From Bacteroidales bacterium (GTDB taxonomy: Bacteria; Bacteroidota; Bacteroidia; Bacteroidales; UBA932), in the NCBI GenBank assembly GCA_029007435.1, contig JAQXHU010000009.1:40035-104034 (forward strand): a DNA stretch of 64,000 bases, given 5' to 3'. The notes beneath the pieces are model-generated. The model saw only the letters and a program-made list of their open reading frames with translations, did not search any database and was not told the origin of the DNA. The position numbers and the translations under genes were made by a program. The first letter of the stretch is position 1; each line of letters starts with the position of its first letter. Of this stretch, positions 35,486-45,079 are shown piece after piece.

Positions 35486-38400
35486 CTACTTGATACCGCA
35501 CTGGGCTTTGAGTTTGGCGATGAAAGAGTCAGGTATCTGCTCATACTTGGAGAGATCACTGACCATAGCCCCGGCATCAATCTTCTCAAGATAGCTGCCC
35601 GCATTCTGCGGATCCTCCCTGATGAAGCTTGAGCACTGGGCAAGAGCCAGGAATGAATCCGGAAGCATCATATACGAATCCACGTATTTACCAAACACGA
35701 GCTTGGTCTCCGGAGTCATATCCATCATTCTGCGCATCAGGCCTTTCTTTCCGCTGAGCAAGTCACGGTGAGCCGCTGCGTACTCATTGAACAGGCATTC
35801 GACCACAACCTCCTCGGATGCCGGTGAAGCTGGTAGATAAACCACTGCAGAAAGGGATGTTCCGTCATAGCTCCATTCAGCGGTCATTGGCGATGTCTCC
35901 TGATTGTGATCCGCAAAGCGGGAATATGGAATCTCGACTCCGTTGACTGTAACGGACTCAGGAGCGAAGACACCTGCGAACACAAACTGAAGCCTGCGTT
36001 CCTGGCCGATACCGCAGTAACCGCCCTCGCGCGGAGCGACTGTCACCTTTACGCTGCCGGCATCAGACACTTTGTTCACTTTTGTGACAGCATACTCCTC
36101 TTTGTATGCCTGGGTCTCGCCGTCATCTTCGTAAACTGAAGTTGAGCTTTCCCCGTCGCCAGGGGCTATGAAGAACTTGAGAACATCACTTTTCTCCTGA
36201 AGAGAGCGTATATCGGAACCAGCCATCGGAATCACCGCTCCGGCTTTGACATAATAAGGATTCTCATTAACAGTGTATTTCAAGTCCAGCACCTGGCCGC
36301 CTTTAACCATTGTTCCGGTAGCGACATCATACCAGTCATTGCCCTCAGGGAACCAGACAGTTCTTCCGGCAAGAGCGGTGACACTGTCCACAGGCTCACA
36401 TACAACGGTTGCGAGAATATCGTCGCCGAACATATACTGCTCCTTGAAATCGTATGCCTCATTATCCTCAGCATAATCATAATACATCGGACGGCACATT
36501 GAAATGCCGGTGTCGTATGTCTGGCGGGCCGCATTGTAGATATAAGGAGAAAGGTCATATCTCAGGCGGACAGCGTCACGCATAGCGTCGAAATACTCCG
36601 GGAACACCCAGAAACGCTTCTCCATTGTCTGGTCCTTGGTGGAATGGGTCTTGAATATCGGAGTGAAAACTCCGTTCTGAATCCATCGTGTATAAAGTTC
36701 AGGATCCGTGCTCTGCACGCCTTTAGGCTGCATATGGCCCCCGATGTCGTGCCCCCAGTACCCATAGCCTACATTTGAAGCCGTGGAAGTGAACCAAGGC
36801 AGATAGCTGAGGACTTTCCAGGAGGCGAATGTGTCACCTGAGAAACCGATCTGATACCTGTGGCTTCCAAGACCTCCCCATCTGTGGTAAATCACAGGAC
36901 GGCGGGCATAGATGCCCTCACTCTCGCTCTGGCGCACCATATCATTGAAGAAAGTGTAGTTGAGCCAGAACGTATTGCTCAGGCCGGGAGTGTATTTGCT
37001 TATTCTCCACTGCTGCCAGTCAAGCCACCAGAAATCTACGCCCTGGCGCTCGAAAGGACGGATGACCGAGTTAAAATAAGCGTCAGCCCAGTTCTCGTCA
37101 TCAATGCGGAAAGGAACCGGAGCTTTGGAGCCGTCGGCATTGATATAATCCTTCGGGCCATCATAATCTGAAGTGCGTGACAGATAATCCTTTACAAAGC
37201 GGTCATACGGTTCCTCATAAGGCTGGATTCCTGAAGCCGGATGAAGATTGAGGGTGGTTCTGAGACCGAGATTGTGCAGGTCCTGAAGGCAGTTGGCAGG
37301 ATTCGGGAAAAGCTTTTTCTGCCAGGTATAGCCAGTCCAGCCGATTCTCTGTCCGAACTCGTCTTTCGGCGAATTCTTGCCCTTTATGAGAGACCAGGTC
37401 TCGTGCCAGTCCATATCGAGCACCATCACGTCAATCGGAATGCTCAAGGAACGTATCTGTTTTCCAAGCCCGACGAACTCAAAGTCAGAATATTGCCAGT
37501 AACGGCACCACCAGTAGCCTAGAGTGTATTTAGGCGGCAGAGGAATCTGTCCCCCTATCTTGACGAAATCAGAGACGGCCTGTTTATAATCGTGACCGTA
37601 TGCGAACATATAAAGGTCCTGCCTGTCACCTGGCTCGCGGTTTGCCACCCAATTCTTCCAGTCAGACTCAACCGGAACGAAAACCTGGCGGTCCGACTCG
37701 TCTATCACTGCCCAGCCGTCACGTGAGACCACTCCTTTGTCATAGGGCTCTTTCGTGTTCACCCCGTCACAGCCGTCCAATGTCCTTGTAGTTCCGAGCA
37801 GATTTCCGCTGTCATCCATTCCCGGATGCCACACGACAGTTCTTATGCCTTTTTTCGCTGCAGGATCAGCCATCGTGAAAGTAACGGAGAGATTGTTCTC
37901 ATCAAACTTGCCGTTTCCGCTGTAAGTCAATGTCAAATCCGCAGTACGGATGGTCACTTTTTTACCTGATTTCTTCACAGTGTACTGAGGCACAGGCATT
38001 TTCCTGTTCACTACACCGAAAGTGGCGCGGTCCTCGAATTTGCCGTCGGCAGCCCATTCCATCCTGACGAGACGGCTTCCGAGCACAGTGAAACGCGCGT
38101 TTCCGGCAATCACTACCGCTTTCGGATCCGCTTTCGGGTCGTCATTACTGGGAGGGTTGTTCCGGAGTTCCTCCCTGCCGAGAAGGCTGCGGACAAGAAG
38201 AGGGGCGTTGGTGGTGATGCAGTCCACGCCAAGTCCTATCATAGCCTTGATGTCAGATTCCTTGTTCACTGTCCACGCATTGACGCTCATGCCGAGAGAC
38301 TGGGCTTCTTTCACCCATTCAGGGTGTGTATAGAAGACCTTATATTGATAATCAATGCCGTTGATGCCTTCTTTGTGGAGGTCGGCCGGTGCGATATCCC

Positions 38401-38962
38401 CGTTGAGATACTGGTTTGTGAACTCCGGTGCGAGCCTGGCAATACGCCGGCATATATTCATACTGAACGATATGAACATAGTTCTTGAAGGCGAGTACAG
38501 ACCGTGGTTTTTGAGTTTCTCAAGAGTCAGGTCCACCAGACGGTCCTCCCTTTCCTTGCTGTCCTGCTTCTTGAGTTCAATCACAAGTACTGTGGTCGGG
38601 CATTTCTCCCCCTGTGTGAGGTATTCGTCAAGGGTAGGCATAACCTCGCCATTTGCCAGTTTGTACTGCCTGAGAAAAGAAAAAGTGTTTTTGTGGATGC
38701 TCTGGCCCTCAATATGGGCATCGTGATGAACAACAATACTGTCATCAGCAGTGATATGAATGTCAAGTTCACTGCCCCAGCAGCCACTGTCCTGGGCGGC
38801 TTTCAGAGAGGCGATGGAATTTTCCGTCTTCTTGGCGGCATCGCAATCCCAGAAACCTCTGTGCGCCGCTATCCTGATGCTGCCCGTACCCTGCGCGGAC
38901 AGAGGAAGCGCCATAAATGCGGCGGCAGCCGCGGATGAGATTTTGATTAATGATTTGCGCAT
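35486..38962 (-). CDS. Secreted GDPD-GH31 fusion: glycerophosphodiesterase-like domain plus alpha-glucosidase/xylosidase-type GH31
   Basis: This is a 1158-residue protein with a Sec signal peptide (cleavage near LSAQ, residue 24). Residues 28-262 are a GDPD barrel with its active-site residues in place: H34-R35, E47-N48, E65 and D67, and H80-D81. A short linker leads to a GH31 module (about 285-1050). In it the barrel starts near LGYWWCRYW, the likely nucleophile is D648 (WWLDWQQW) and the likely acid/base is D710 (GFSGDTFASW). The last 90 residues are helical and unassigned. GDPD cleaves glycerophosphodiesters and GH31 removes alpha-linked glucose, xylose or galactose. Together they could act on glycosylated glycerophosphate polymers such as teichoic acids (inference). 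The gene is alone, with a strong terminator and no SusCD neighbour. Confidence 0.9.
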   Translation of the reverse strand: MRKSLIKISSAAAAAFMALPLSAQGTGSIRIAAHRGFWDCDAAKKTENSIASLKAAQDSGCWGSELDIHITADDSIVVHHDAHIEGQSIHKNTFSFLRQYKLANGEVMPTLDEYLTQGEKCPTTVLVIELKKQDSKEREDRLVDLTLEKLKNHGLYSPSRTMFISFSMNICRRIARLAPEFTNQYLNGDIAPADLHKEGINGIDYQYKVFYTHPEWVKEAQSLGMSVNAWTVNKESDIKAMIGLGVDCITTNAPLLVRSLLGREELRNNPPSNDDPKADPKAVVIAGNARFTVLGSRLVRMEWAADGKFEDRATFGVVNRKMPVPQYTVKKSGKKVTIRTADLTLTYSGNGKFDENNLSVTFTMADPAAKKGIRTVVWHPGMDDSGNLLGTTRTLDGCDGVNTKEPYDKGVVSRDGWAVIDESDRQVFVPVESDWKNWVANREPGDRQDLYMFAYGHDYKQAVSDFVKIGGQIPLPPKYTLGYWWCRYWQYSDFEFVGLGKQIRSLSIPIDVMVLDMDWHETWSLIKGKNSPKDEFGQRIGWTGYTWQKKLFPNPANCLQDLHNLGLRTTLNLHPASGIQPYEEPYDRFVKDYLSRTSDYDGPKDYINADGSKAPVPFRIDDENWADAYFNSVIRPFERQGVDFWWLDWQQWRISKYTPGLSNTFWLNYTFFNDMVRQSESEGIYARRPVIYHRWGGLGSHRYQIGFSGDTFASWKVLSYLPWFTSTASNVGYGYWGHDIGGHMQPKGVQSTDPELYTRWIQNGVFTPIFKTHSTKDQTMEKRFWVFPEYFDAMRDAVRLRYDLSPYIYNAARQTYDTGISMCRPMYYDYAEDNEAYDFKEQYMFGDDILATVVCEPVDSVTALAGRTVWFPEGNDWYDVATGTMVKGGQVLDLKYTVNENPYYVKAGAVIPMAGSDIRSLQEKSDVLKFFIAPGDGESSTSVYEDDGETQAYKEEYAVTKVNKVSDAGSVKVTVAPREGGYCGIGQERRLQFVFAGVFAPESVTVNGVEIPYSRFADHNQETSPMTAEWSYDGTSLSAVVYLPASPASEEVVVECLFNEYAAAHRDLLSGKKGLMRRMMDMTPETKLVFGKYVDSYMMLPDSFLALAQCSSFIREDPQNAGSYLEKIDAGAMVSDLSKYEQIPDSFIAKLKAQCGIK

Positions 38963-39122
38963 AAAAATATTATTATTTCAATACTATCCCCTATTGCCAT
39001 ACCGGCCCCTTCCGTCAACATCATCTTTCACTTTCGGTACAAAATCACAAATCGTTCCGGCGCGGCATAAATATATCGCTTTTCTATATCAGCGGTTTCA
39101 TATCGAACAAAGATACTTATTA

Positions 39123-39154
39123 TTGGACATATTTCCATAAAATAATTAACTTTG
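39123..39154 (+). promoter_or_regulatory. Promoter of pgi
   Basis: TTG (39123-39125) and TAACTTTG (39147-39154), an exact TAnnTTTG match, are separated by about 20 bp. Transcription would begin near 39160, just before the ATGs at 39173 and 39176. This rules out the in-frame TTG at 39152 as a start. Confidence 0.75.
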
Positions 39155-39172
39155 CATATCAAAAAATCTTTA

Positions 39173-40519
39173 ATGATGGTCAAAATCAATGTTGGAGGCT
39201 GTGCCTCATTTGTAAAAGAAACTGAATACAAGAATTATCTTGAGAAGGCGCTTCAGGCATTCGATGTCCTCGAAGCAGAGAACGGAGCCGGGAATGATTT
39301 CCTCGGATGGAAACACCTCCCTTCACAGACACCTGAATCCCTCGTGAAAGAGTGCGAGGACATCCGTGACGACTGGAAAGCAAAGGGTATTGACCTCGTT
39401 GTCGTTATCGGCATCGGAGGTTCTTACCTCGGTGCGAAATGCGCCGTGGAGGCCCTGTCGCACAGCTTCGCAAAAGAGCTGCGCAAAGCCGGCACTCCAG
39501 ACGTTGTTTTCGCAGGCAACAACCTATCCGAGGATTATGCGGCCGAACTTATCGACCTTATGAAAGAGCGCAACACCGCCTGCGTGGTGATTTCCAAATC
39601 AGGCACGACTACGGAGCCGGCTGTAGCTTTCAGAATCGTGAAACAGCATATCGAGGAGACATACGGCAAAGCAGAAGCTTCTTCAAGAATCGTTGCTGTC
39701 ACAGACGCGCATAAAGGAGCGCTCAAGACACTTTCCACCCAGGAGGCTTACAGGACATTTGTAGTTCCCGACAATGTCGGAGGACGTTTCTCCGTGCTCA
39801 CCCCGGTAGGTCTCCTTCCTATCGTGCTGGCCGGATTTGACATCAGGGCAATGCTTGAGGGCGCCGCAGAGGAGGAGAAAGCACTGTCCTGCAGATGCGA
39901 ATCCAACCCTGCTGTGGAATATGCCGCAATGCGCAATCTTCTCCATACAGAATACGGAAAGGCTATCGAGATCCTCGTGTCTTTCAATCCTAAATTCCAG
40001 TATCTCGGAGAATGGTGGAAACAGCTCTACGGAGAGTCAGAAGGCAAGGACACCAAAGGCATCTACCCTGCATCCGTCATCTACACCACCGACCTCCACT
40101 CCCTTGGACAGTTCGTCCAGGACGGCGCCCGCAATATGTTCGAGACTGTCGTCACAGTTGAAAACAGCAACCGTTGCGTAACAATCGGAAGCGACGCACA
40201 GAACCTTGACCAGCTCAATTATCTTGCCGGCAAGCACGTCGAGCATTGCAACGCAATGGCCCAGCTCGGAACCAAACTCGCCCACATCGACGGTGGAGTA
40301 CCTCAGCTTGAGATTTCTGTTGAACGCATCAACGAGAAGACCCTCGGCGCAATTTTCTATTTCTTCGAGTTCGCCTGCGGAATAAGCGCTTATGTGCTCG
40401 GTGTGAATCCGTTCAACCAGCCGGGCGTGGAGGCATACAAGAAAAATATGTTCGCCCTGCTTGAAAAACCCGGTTTCGAGGAGCAGACAAAAGCCATCAA
40501 AGCCCGCCTCGGGAAATAA
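39173..40519 (+). CDS. pgi: Glucose-6-phosphate isomerase
   Basis: At 448 residues this is the short bacterial form. Conserved blocks include VVIGIGGSYLGAKCAVEAL, VISKSGTTTEPAVAFRIVK, NVGGRFSVLTPVGLLP and the C-terminal NPFNQPGVEAYKKNMFALL. It interconverts glucose 6-phosphate and fructose 6-phosphate in glycolysis and gluconeogenesis. The two adjacent ATGs at 39173 and 39176 cannot be told apart, and a start there fits the promoter. The next gene, anSME, follows 14 bp later and is likely co-transcribed. Confidence 0.96.
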   Translation: MMVKINVGGCASFVKETEYKNYLEKALQAFDVLEAENGAGNDFLGWKHLPSQTPESLVKECEDIRDDWKAKGIDLVVVIGIGGSYLGAKCAVEALSHSFAKELRKAGTPDVVFAGNNLSEDYAAELIDLMKERNTACVVISKSGTTTEPAVAFRIVKQHIEETYGKAEASSRIVAVTDAHKGALKTLSTQEAYRTFVVPDNVGGRFSVLTPVGLLPIVLAGFDIRAMLEGAAEEEKALSCRCESNPAVEYAAMRNLLHTEYGKAIEILVSFNPKFQYLGEWWKQLYGESEGKDTKGIYPASVIYTTDLHSLGQFVQDGARNMFETVVTVENSNRCVTIGSDAQNLDQLNYLAGKHVEHCNAMAQLGTKLAHIDGGVPQLEISVERINEKTLGAIFYFFEFACGISAYVLGVNPFNQPGVEAYKKNMFALLEKPGFEEQTKAIKARLGK

Positions 40520-40533
40520 ATCCCAGACCGGAA

Positions 40534-41811
40534 ATGGCAGAAGACATATTCAAGAATACGATAACGCTGGCGGACGCTGCCCGGATGACAGGTCCGCTGG
40601 CGTTTAACATTATGATAAAGCCGGGCGGCTCCCTTTGCAATCTTTACTGCCGCTACTGCTATTATCTCGACAAGGCATTCCTCTACGGCGGCCGGGAGCC
40701 GAGAATGACCGAGGATATGCTGGAGAAGCTGATACGCAATTACATAGAATCCTGCGATGTTCCTGAGGTCACATTCAACTGGCACGGAGGAGAGCCTCTT
40801 GTAATGGGTCTCGACTTCTATAAGAAAGCCGTGGAATTCGAGAAGAAATACTCTGACGGAAAGATTGTCCACAACACTCTCCAGACCAACGGAACGCTTG
40901 TCACCCCGAAATGGGCGGATTTCTTCGCATCCAACCAGTTCCTCATCGGAATATCCATCGACGGACCAGAGAACATACACGACCGGTACCGCAGCAGCAA
41001 GGCCGGAGAGCCGTCATTCACCAAAGTGATGGCCGGACTTCGCAATCTTGTTTACGGCGGAGTTGAGTTCAACACACTGACGGCATTGAGCAAGGCTTCC
41101 GAAGGACACGGTCTGGAAGTTTACCAGTTCCTGAAGTCCATAGGCAGCAGATATATGCAGTTCCTTCCGGTAGTGGAGAAAGTGGCATACAGGAAAAATG
41201 CGTCAGGAAAGGCTATAAAATCCGAGCGTCCTTCCATCGTAAATCCAGGGGCGGAAGAGAATGACGGAATCGGGACCTGGTCCATCAGCGACATCGGCTA
41301 CGGAAAATTCCTCTGTGAGATATTCGACTGGTGGGTCAGGAACGACGTCGGCAAATATTTCGTAGGAATCTTTGACGCCACACTCGCCTGTCTGTGCGGA
41401 GCGATGCCGGGGACCTGCGTATTCGGGGAAACCTGCGGAGGCAATATCGTGGTGGAGCACAACGGAGATGTATATGTATGCGACCACTTCGTATATCCAG
41501 AATACAAGCTGGGAAACATTGCCGTTGACAACCTGCGGGATCTCGCCGGGAGTCAGGACGCTCTTGCTTTCGGCATAGAGAAGCGCAACACACTTCCGTC
41601 ACAGTGCCGCAGATGCGAATGGGTGAAACTATGCAACGGGGAATGCCCGAAGCACAGATTCGCAAAAACAAAGACCGGCGAAAAGGGTCTCAATTCCCTC
41701 TGCGCCGGACTTCAGCTTTTCTACCGCCACACATATCCTTATATGCTAAAGATGCGTGAACTGCTTGAGCAGAAGCGCGCTCCGGCGGAAATTATGTTTA
41801 TGGACATCTGA
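40534..41811 (+). CDS. Anaerobic sulfatase-maturating radical SAM enzyme (anSME)
   Basis: This 425-residue radical SAM protein starts its core with CNLYCRYCYY, the CxxxCxxC ligands of the SAM cluster. The C-terminal SPASM-type region supplies Cys residues for two auxiliary clusters (CLCGAMPGTC, CGGNIVVEHNGDVYVCDHFV, then CRRCEWVKLCNGECPKHRF). The pattern, including the Asp in VCDHFV, fits anaerobic sulfatase maturases, which oxidise a Cys or Ser of sulfatases to formylglycine. No sulfatase gene is in this window, so the partner must be elsewhere. It follows pgi by 14 bp. Confidence 0.9.
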   Translation: MAEDIFKNTITLADAARMTGPLAFNIMIKPGGSLCNLYCRYCYYLDKAFLYGGREPRMTEDMLEKLIRNYIESCDVPEVTFNWHGGEPLVMGLDFYKKAVEFEKKYSDGKIVHNTLQTNGTLVTPKWADFFASNQFLIGISIDGPENIHDRYRSSKAGEPSFTKVMAGLRNLVYGGVEFNTLTALSKASEGHGLEVYQFLKSIGSRYMQFLPVVEKVAYRKNASGKAIKSERPSIVNPGAEENDGIGTWSISDIGYGKFLCEIFDWWVRNDVGKYFVGIFDATLACLCGAMPGTCVFGETCGGNIVVEHNGDVYVCDHFVYPEYKLGNIAVDNLRDLAGSQDALAFGIEKRNTLPSQCRRCEWVKLCNGECPKHRFAKTKTGEKGLNSLCAGLQLFYRHTYPYMLKMRELLEQKRAPAEIMFMDI

Positions 41812-41833
41812 TTATAATATCCTCAGAAGCTTC

Positions 41834-43135
41834 TTAAATACTGAAATTATGATAGTGAGGTCCGAAACGTTCGAAAGCCGCACGGTCAAGGGCCTCCCTG
41901 TCATCCGGATGGGCAATGCATATCAGGAGTTTCGCCCTTTCCTGCAATGACTTGCCATAAAGGTCAACTGCTCCGTACTCAGTCACAATCCAATGGGCGT
42001 CAGCCCTCGGAGTCACTACTCCGGCTCCGGGATTCAGAACAGGGACAATCTTCGTCTTTCCGTTTTTGGTCCTGGAAGCAAATGCCGTAACCGACTTGCC
42101 GCCTTCACTCATAGTGGCGCCTTTCACGAAATCCACCTGGCCGCCAGTTCCGGAGAAAATCCTTGTACCGATTGAGTCCGCGCTTATCTGCCCGGTAAGA
42201 TCCACCTCAGTGGCCGAATTGATTGCAATCATATTCGGGTTCCGGGAAATGACCCAAGGGTCATTAGTATATTTGATATCCTTCATAAGCACATCCGGAT
42301 TGTGGTCAATGAATTTGTAAACTTCCTCAGAGCCAAGCAGGAAAGAAGCGACCACCTTGCCGGTGTCAATCTTCTTGCGACTGCCGTTGATGACGCCTTT
42401 CTGGATGAGCCGGAGGATTCCGTCCGCAAACATCTCCGTATGCAGGCCGAGATTCTTGTGGTCTGCCAGAGCGACAGCAAGCGCATTAGGGAGAGCGCCG
42501 ATTCCCATCTGGAGACAGGCTCCGTCCGGAACGAGCTCTGCACAGTTCTTTCCTATAAGTTTCTCAATATCATTCGGCTGTGCGAAATCCTTCGTCACAA
42601 GAGGAGTATTGTCCTTTACAAGATAATCCACCAATTCAGGGCTCACCAGGTCTCCGAAAGCATAAGGAACGTTCTCGTTCACAACCGCAATGACAGTCTT
42701 GGCGCTCTCAACCGCCGCCAGGGAACAGTCCACAGATGTTCCAAGAGAGAACATACCGTTCTCATCCGGAAGGGAAACCTGAACCATCGCGACGTCGCAT
42801 CTCAGCGCTCCACTTCTGTAAAGTTTCTGTGACTCTCCGAGGTGGACAGGAAGATAGTCTGCATAGCCGGCATTGACATTCGCCCTTACATTCGGGCCGA
42901 GAAAGAATCCCTGGTCGAAAAAGATTCCCTCATACGCCGGATCAGAATACGGGGCCGGCCCTTCAGTATGGAAATGATGGAAATGGAGGTCTCTCACTTC
43001 CCCTGCATCTGCCCTTCTGCACAATGCCTGAATCAGTACGTGCGGCACGCTGGCCACGCTGCTGAGATGAATGTGGTCGCCTGATTTGACTGTCTTGACA
43101 GCCTCGTCCGCTGTAACGAATACTGGTTGTTTCAT
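41834..43135 (-). CDS. Class I acyl-CoA transferase (acetyl-CoA hydrolase/4-hydroxybutyrate CoA-transferase family)
   Basis: This 433-residue protein has the GIGALPNALA block, the candidate catalytic Glu in HTEMFADG, and the C-terminal TPRADAHWIVTEYGAVDLYG motif. These mark the cat1/abfT/butyryl-CoA:acetate transferase group. It should move CoA between an acyl-CoA and acetate. The donor (butyrate, propionate, 4-hydroxybutyrate or succinate) cannot be set by eye. It is the last gene of the nrnA-to-CoA-transferase run, 9 bp after the serine hydrolase, and is convergent with anSME. Confidence 0.9.
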   Translation of the reverse strand: MKQPVFVTADEAVKTVKSGDHIHLSSVASVPHVLIQALCRRADAGEVRDLHFHHFHTEGPAPYSDPAYEGIFFDQGFFLGPNVRANVNAGYADYLPVHLGESQKLYRSGALRCDVAMVQVSLPDENGMFSLGTSVDCSLAAVESAKTVIAVVNENVPYAFGDLVSPELVDYLVKDNTPLVTKDFAQPNDIEKLIGKNCAELVPDGACLQMGIGALPNALAVALADHKNLGLHTEMFADGILRLIQKGVINGSRKKIDTGKVVASFLLGSEEVYKFIDHNPDVLMKDIKYTNDPWVISRNPNMIAINSATEVDLTGQISADSIGTRIFSGTGGQVDFVKGATMSEGGKSVTAFASRTKNGKTKIVPVLNPGAGVVTPRADAHWIVTEYGAVDLYGKSLQERAKLLICIAHPDDREALDRAAFERFGPHYHNFSI

Positions 43136-43144
43136 AAAAATTTA

Positions 43145-44452
43145 TCAATTAGTGGTTATTGTGTCATAAAACAAATTCCTGGAAGGCAGGGAAGCAGAAT
43201 ACTTTTCCCTCAAGTTTCTGAAAAGCCCCGCCGTGTATCTGGTGAATCCCGGACCTTTCCACGTGCTGGTGTTTGTCACCATAATCCAGCACTCGCCGTC
43301 CGGATAATATTTCACAAGAGCGCTGGTGCCGGAGAATGTGCCTGTCCTGGTCCACTCACCGGTCGGCTTGGTGTCGTTCCAGCCAAGAGAATACGTATTC
43401 TCGTCTATCCAGCGGGTCATTTCATCCACGCTTTCTTTAGATATAATGTCGGGGACCTCCGGCTTTCCGTCAATAGAGGCCACGAACCTGGCAAGTTCCG
43501 GAGTGGATGTCACCCAGGCGCCCGCTCCGGAAAGGAAACGGATGTCATTGCCGCCATAGCAACGGTCCACCATCCTGCCGCTGTTGTTGAACTCCTCCAC
43601 CAGAAGGGTGTCAGCTCCATTGTAATATTTCACCTCATCCGGATAGCGGTCCTCATAGTAATTCCCGGCTATCCTCATCCCGTAGCAACCTGCCGGATGC
43701 AGCACATTTTCCTGCATAAACGTCTCATAATCAAGCCCGGAAACTTCCTCGACAATCATACTCAGAAGCAGATATCCGAAATTGGAATAATACTGGGAAG
43801 TGCCGGGCTGGAAACGGAGCCTCCTGCGGAGCTGCGTCTTGAGAAACGCATTCCTGTCAACCGGACATCCCAGATGATTCTGCTGGATTATTGTCCTCAT
43901 CGAGAACATCGGATCACCTGCGGATGACGTGAAACCGCCCTTGTGCCGGAGCAGGTCCTCGACAGTAATCTTTTTATATGCCGGATCCTTGATGACGCTG
44001 GTATATGCGGTGTCCTGAAGAATCCCACCCGGTCCGAACACCGTATCCTGAAGAGAGAGCAGACCGCGTTCCTTCAGAACCATTATCCCAGTGGCTGTCA
44101 GCAACTTGGAAACTGATGCCACCCTCATTATCATAGGTGGCTCCATCGGCTCACCGCTTTCAGCATCCGCCCATCCGTAGCCTTTGGAATATAGAAGCGA
44201 ATCATTGCGCATAATTGACAGGGATGTACCCCTGAGATTCCACTGCCTCATATAACGCATAATGGCCGCATCCATTCCCGAAAGGGACGACGTATCCGAC
44301 ATATCATTCGTAAGCACCTCGTTAAGTCTCACTGGCACAAGCATTTCCGGCACAAGTTCATTGCCAGATGAGGATGACAGCGAGACACATAGTCCCACTG
44401 CCACAGCGGACAATGCAATCAGCAACAATATTCCAGCGCGTTTCACTCTCAT
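43145..44452 (-). CDS. Serine hydrolase of the beta-lactamase/PBP-like (class C) family
   Basis: This 435-residue protein has an N-terminal membrane or signal segment (residues 7-25). The SxxK motif occurs in MRVASVSKLLTATG, the YxN motif in YYSNFGY, and a KTG-like RTGTFSG near the C-terminus. This family includes esterases, D-aminopeptidases and carboxypeptidases as well as beta-lactamases, so resistance should not be assumed. It is probably periplasmic. It overlaps the upstream cytidylate-kinase-like gene by 4 bp and precedes the CoA-transferase by 9 bp. Confidence 0.87.
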   Translation of the reverse strand: MRVKRAGILLLIALSAVAVGLCVSLSSSSGNELVPEMLVPVRLNEVLTNDMSDTSSLSGMDAAIMRYMRQWNLRGTSLSIMRNDSLLYSKGYGWADAESGEPMEPPMIMRVASVSKLLTATGIMVLKERGLLSLQDTVFGPGGILQDTAYTSVIKDPAYKKITVEDLLRHKGGFTSSAGDPMFSMRTIIQQNHLGCPVDRNAFLKTQLRRRLRFQPGTSQYYSNFGYLLLSMIVEEVSGLDYETFMQENVLHPAGCYGMRIAGNYYEDRYPDEVKYYNGADTLLVEEFNNSGRMVDRCYGGNDIRFLSGAGAWVTSTPELARFVASIDGKPEVPDIISKESVDEMTRWIDENTYSLGWNDTKPTGEWTRTGTFSGTSALVKYYPDGECWIMVTNTSTWKGPGFTRYTAGLFRNLREKYSASLPSRNLFYDTITTN

Positions 44453-45072
44453 CTCATATCTCCTTTAATCAATCCTGTGCGCCTGCCAAAGTCAATGATC
44501 AGGTCAGCAGTGCCGTCAATCCCGAGTATCGAGGAATCAACACAAAGGTCATAGTTGGAGGCGACGCCCCAATGTCCGAATGTATAATAGTTGTAATAAT
44601 TCTCCCTGGTCCTGTCTTTCTTCTTGATAAGGGACGCGGCTTCCTCCGGAGAAATGCCCATCCTTTCTGCTACCCTTCGGACTCTCACCTCCTTAGGGGA
44701 AGTGATAAAGACATCGAGGCAATCCATATCACGCAGGACATAATCCGAGCATCTTCCTATAAAGATTGCAGGACCGGACTCGGCGATAGTCCTTATCACG
44801 TGGCTCTGGAGAGTGAACAACTGATTGTCCCCAAGGTAATTGTCAGCCTGTCCGAAACGCGAAGTATCGAAATATCCCGTCAAAGAAAGAACACTTCTTT
44901 TCTCGTCATTCTTTGCGAAGAGGTCGCGGCTGAAACCGCTTTCTTCCGCAGCTTTTTCTATGAGTTCATGGTCGTACACCGGAATGTCAAGCTTGTCTCC
45001 CAAAGCCCTGGCCACAAGCAATCCTCCGCTGCCGAACTGGCGTCCTATATTGATAATCAAACTGTTCTCCAT
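44449..45072 (-). CDS. Cytidylate kinase-like family protein
   Basis: This 207-residue protein starts MENSLIINIGRQFGSGG, a P-loop with a Gly-Ser-Gly-Gly end. It has further blocks (PVYDHELIEKAAEESG, AIFIGRCSDYVL, VFITSPKEVRVRRVAERMGIS) found in the cytidylate-kinase-like proteins of anaerobes. It is not the canonical CMP kinase, and its phosphate acceptor is unknown. ATGs at 45072 and 45078 both fit, 8 and 2 bp before the MATE stop. It overlaps the serine hydrolase gene by 4 bp. Confidence 0.85.
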   Translation of the reverse strand: MENSLIINIGRQFGSGGLLVARALGDKLDIPVYDHELIEKAAEESGFSRDLFAKNDEKRSVLSLTGYFDTSRFGQADNYLGDNQLFTLQSHVIRTIAESGPAIFIGRCSDYVLRDMDCLDVFITSPKEVRVRRVAERMGISPEEAASLIKKKDRTRENYYNYYTFGHWGVASNYDLCVDSSILGIDGTADLIIDFGRRTGLIKGDMR

Positions 45073-45079
45073 AAGCATA

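Noticed and set aside
39152..39172. TTG-initiated extension of pgi
   Set aside because: The TTG is part of the -7 promoter box, so it would not be in the transcript.
43145..44452. Antibiotic-resistance beta-lactamase
   Set aside because: The SxxK and YxN motifs show only the broad family. Length and sequence are typical of general serine hydrolases, and nothing points to beta-lactam hydrolysis.
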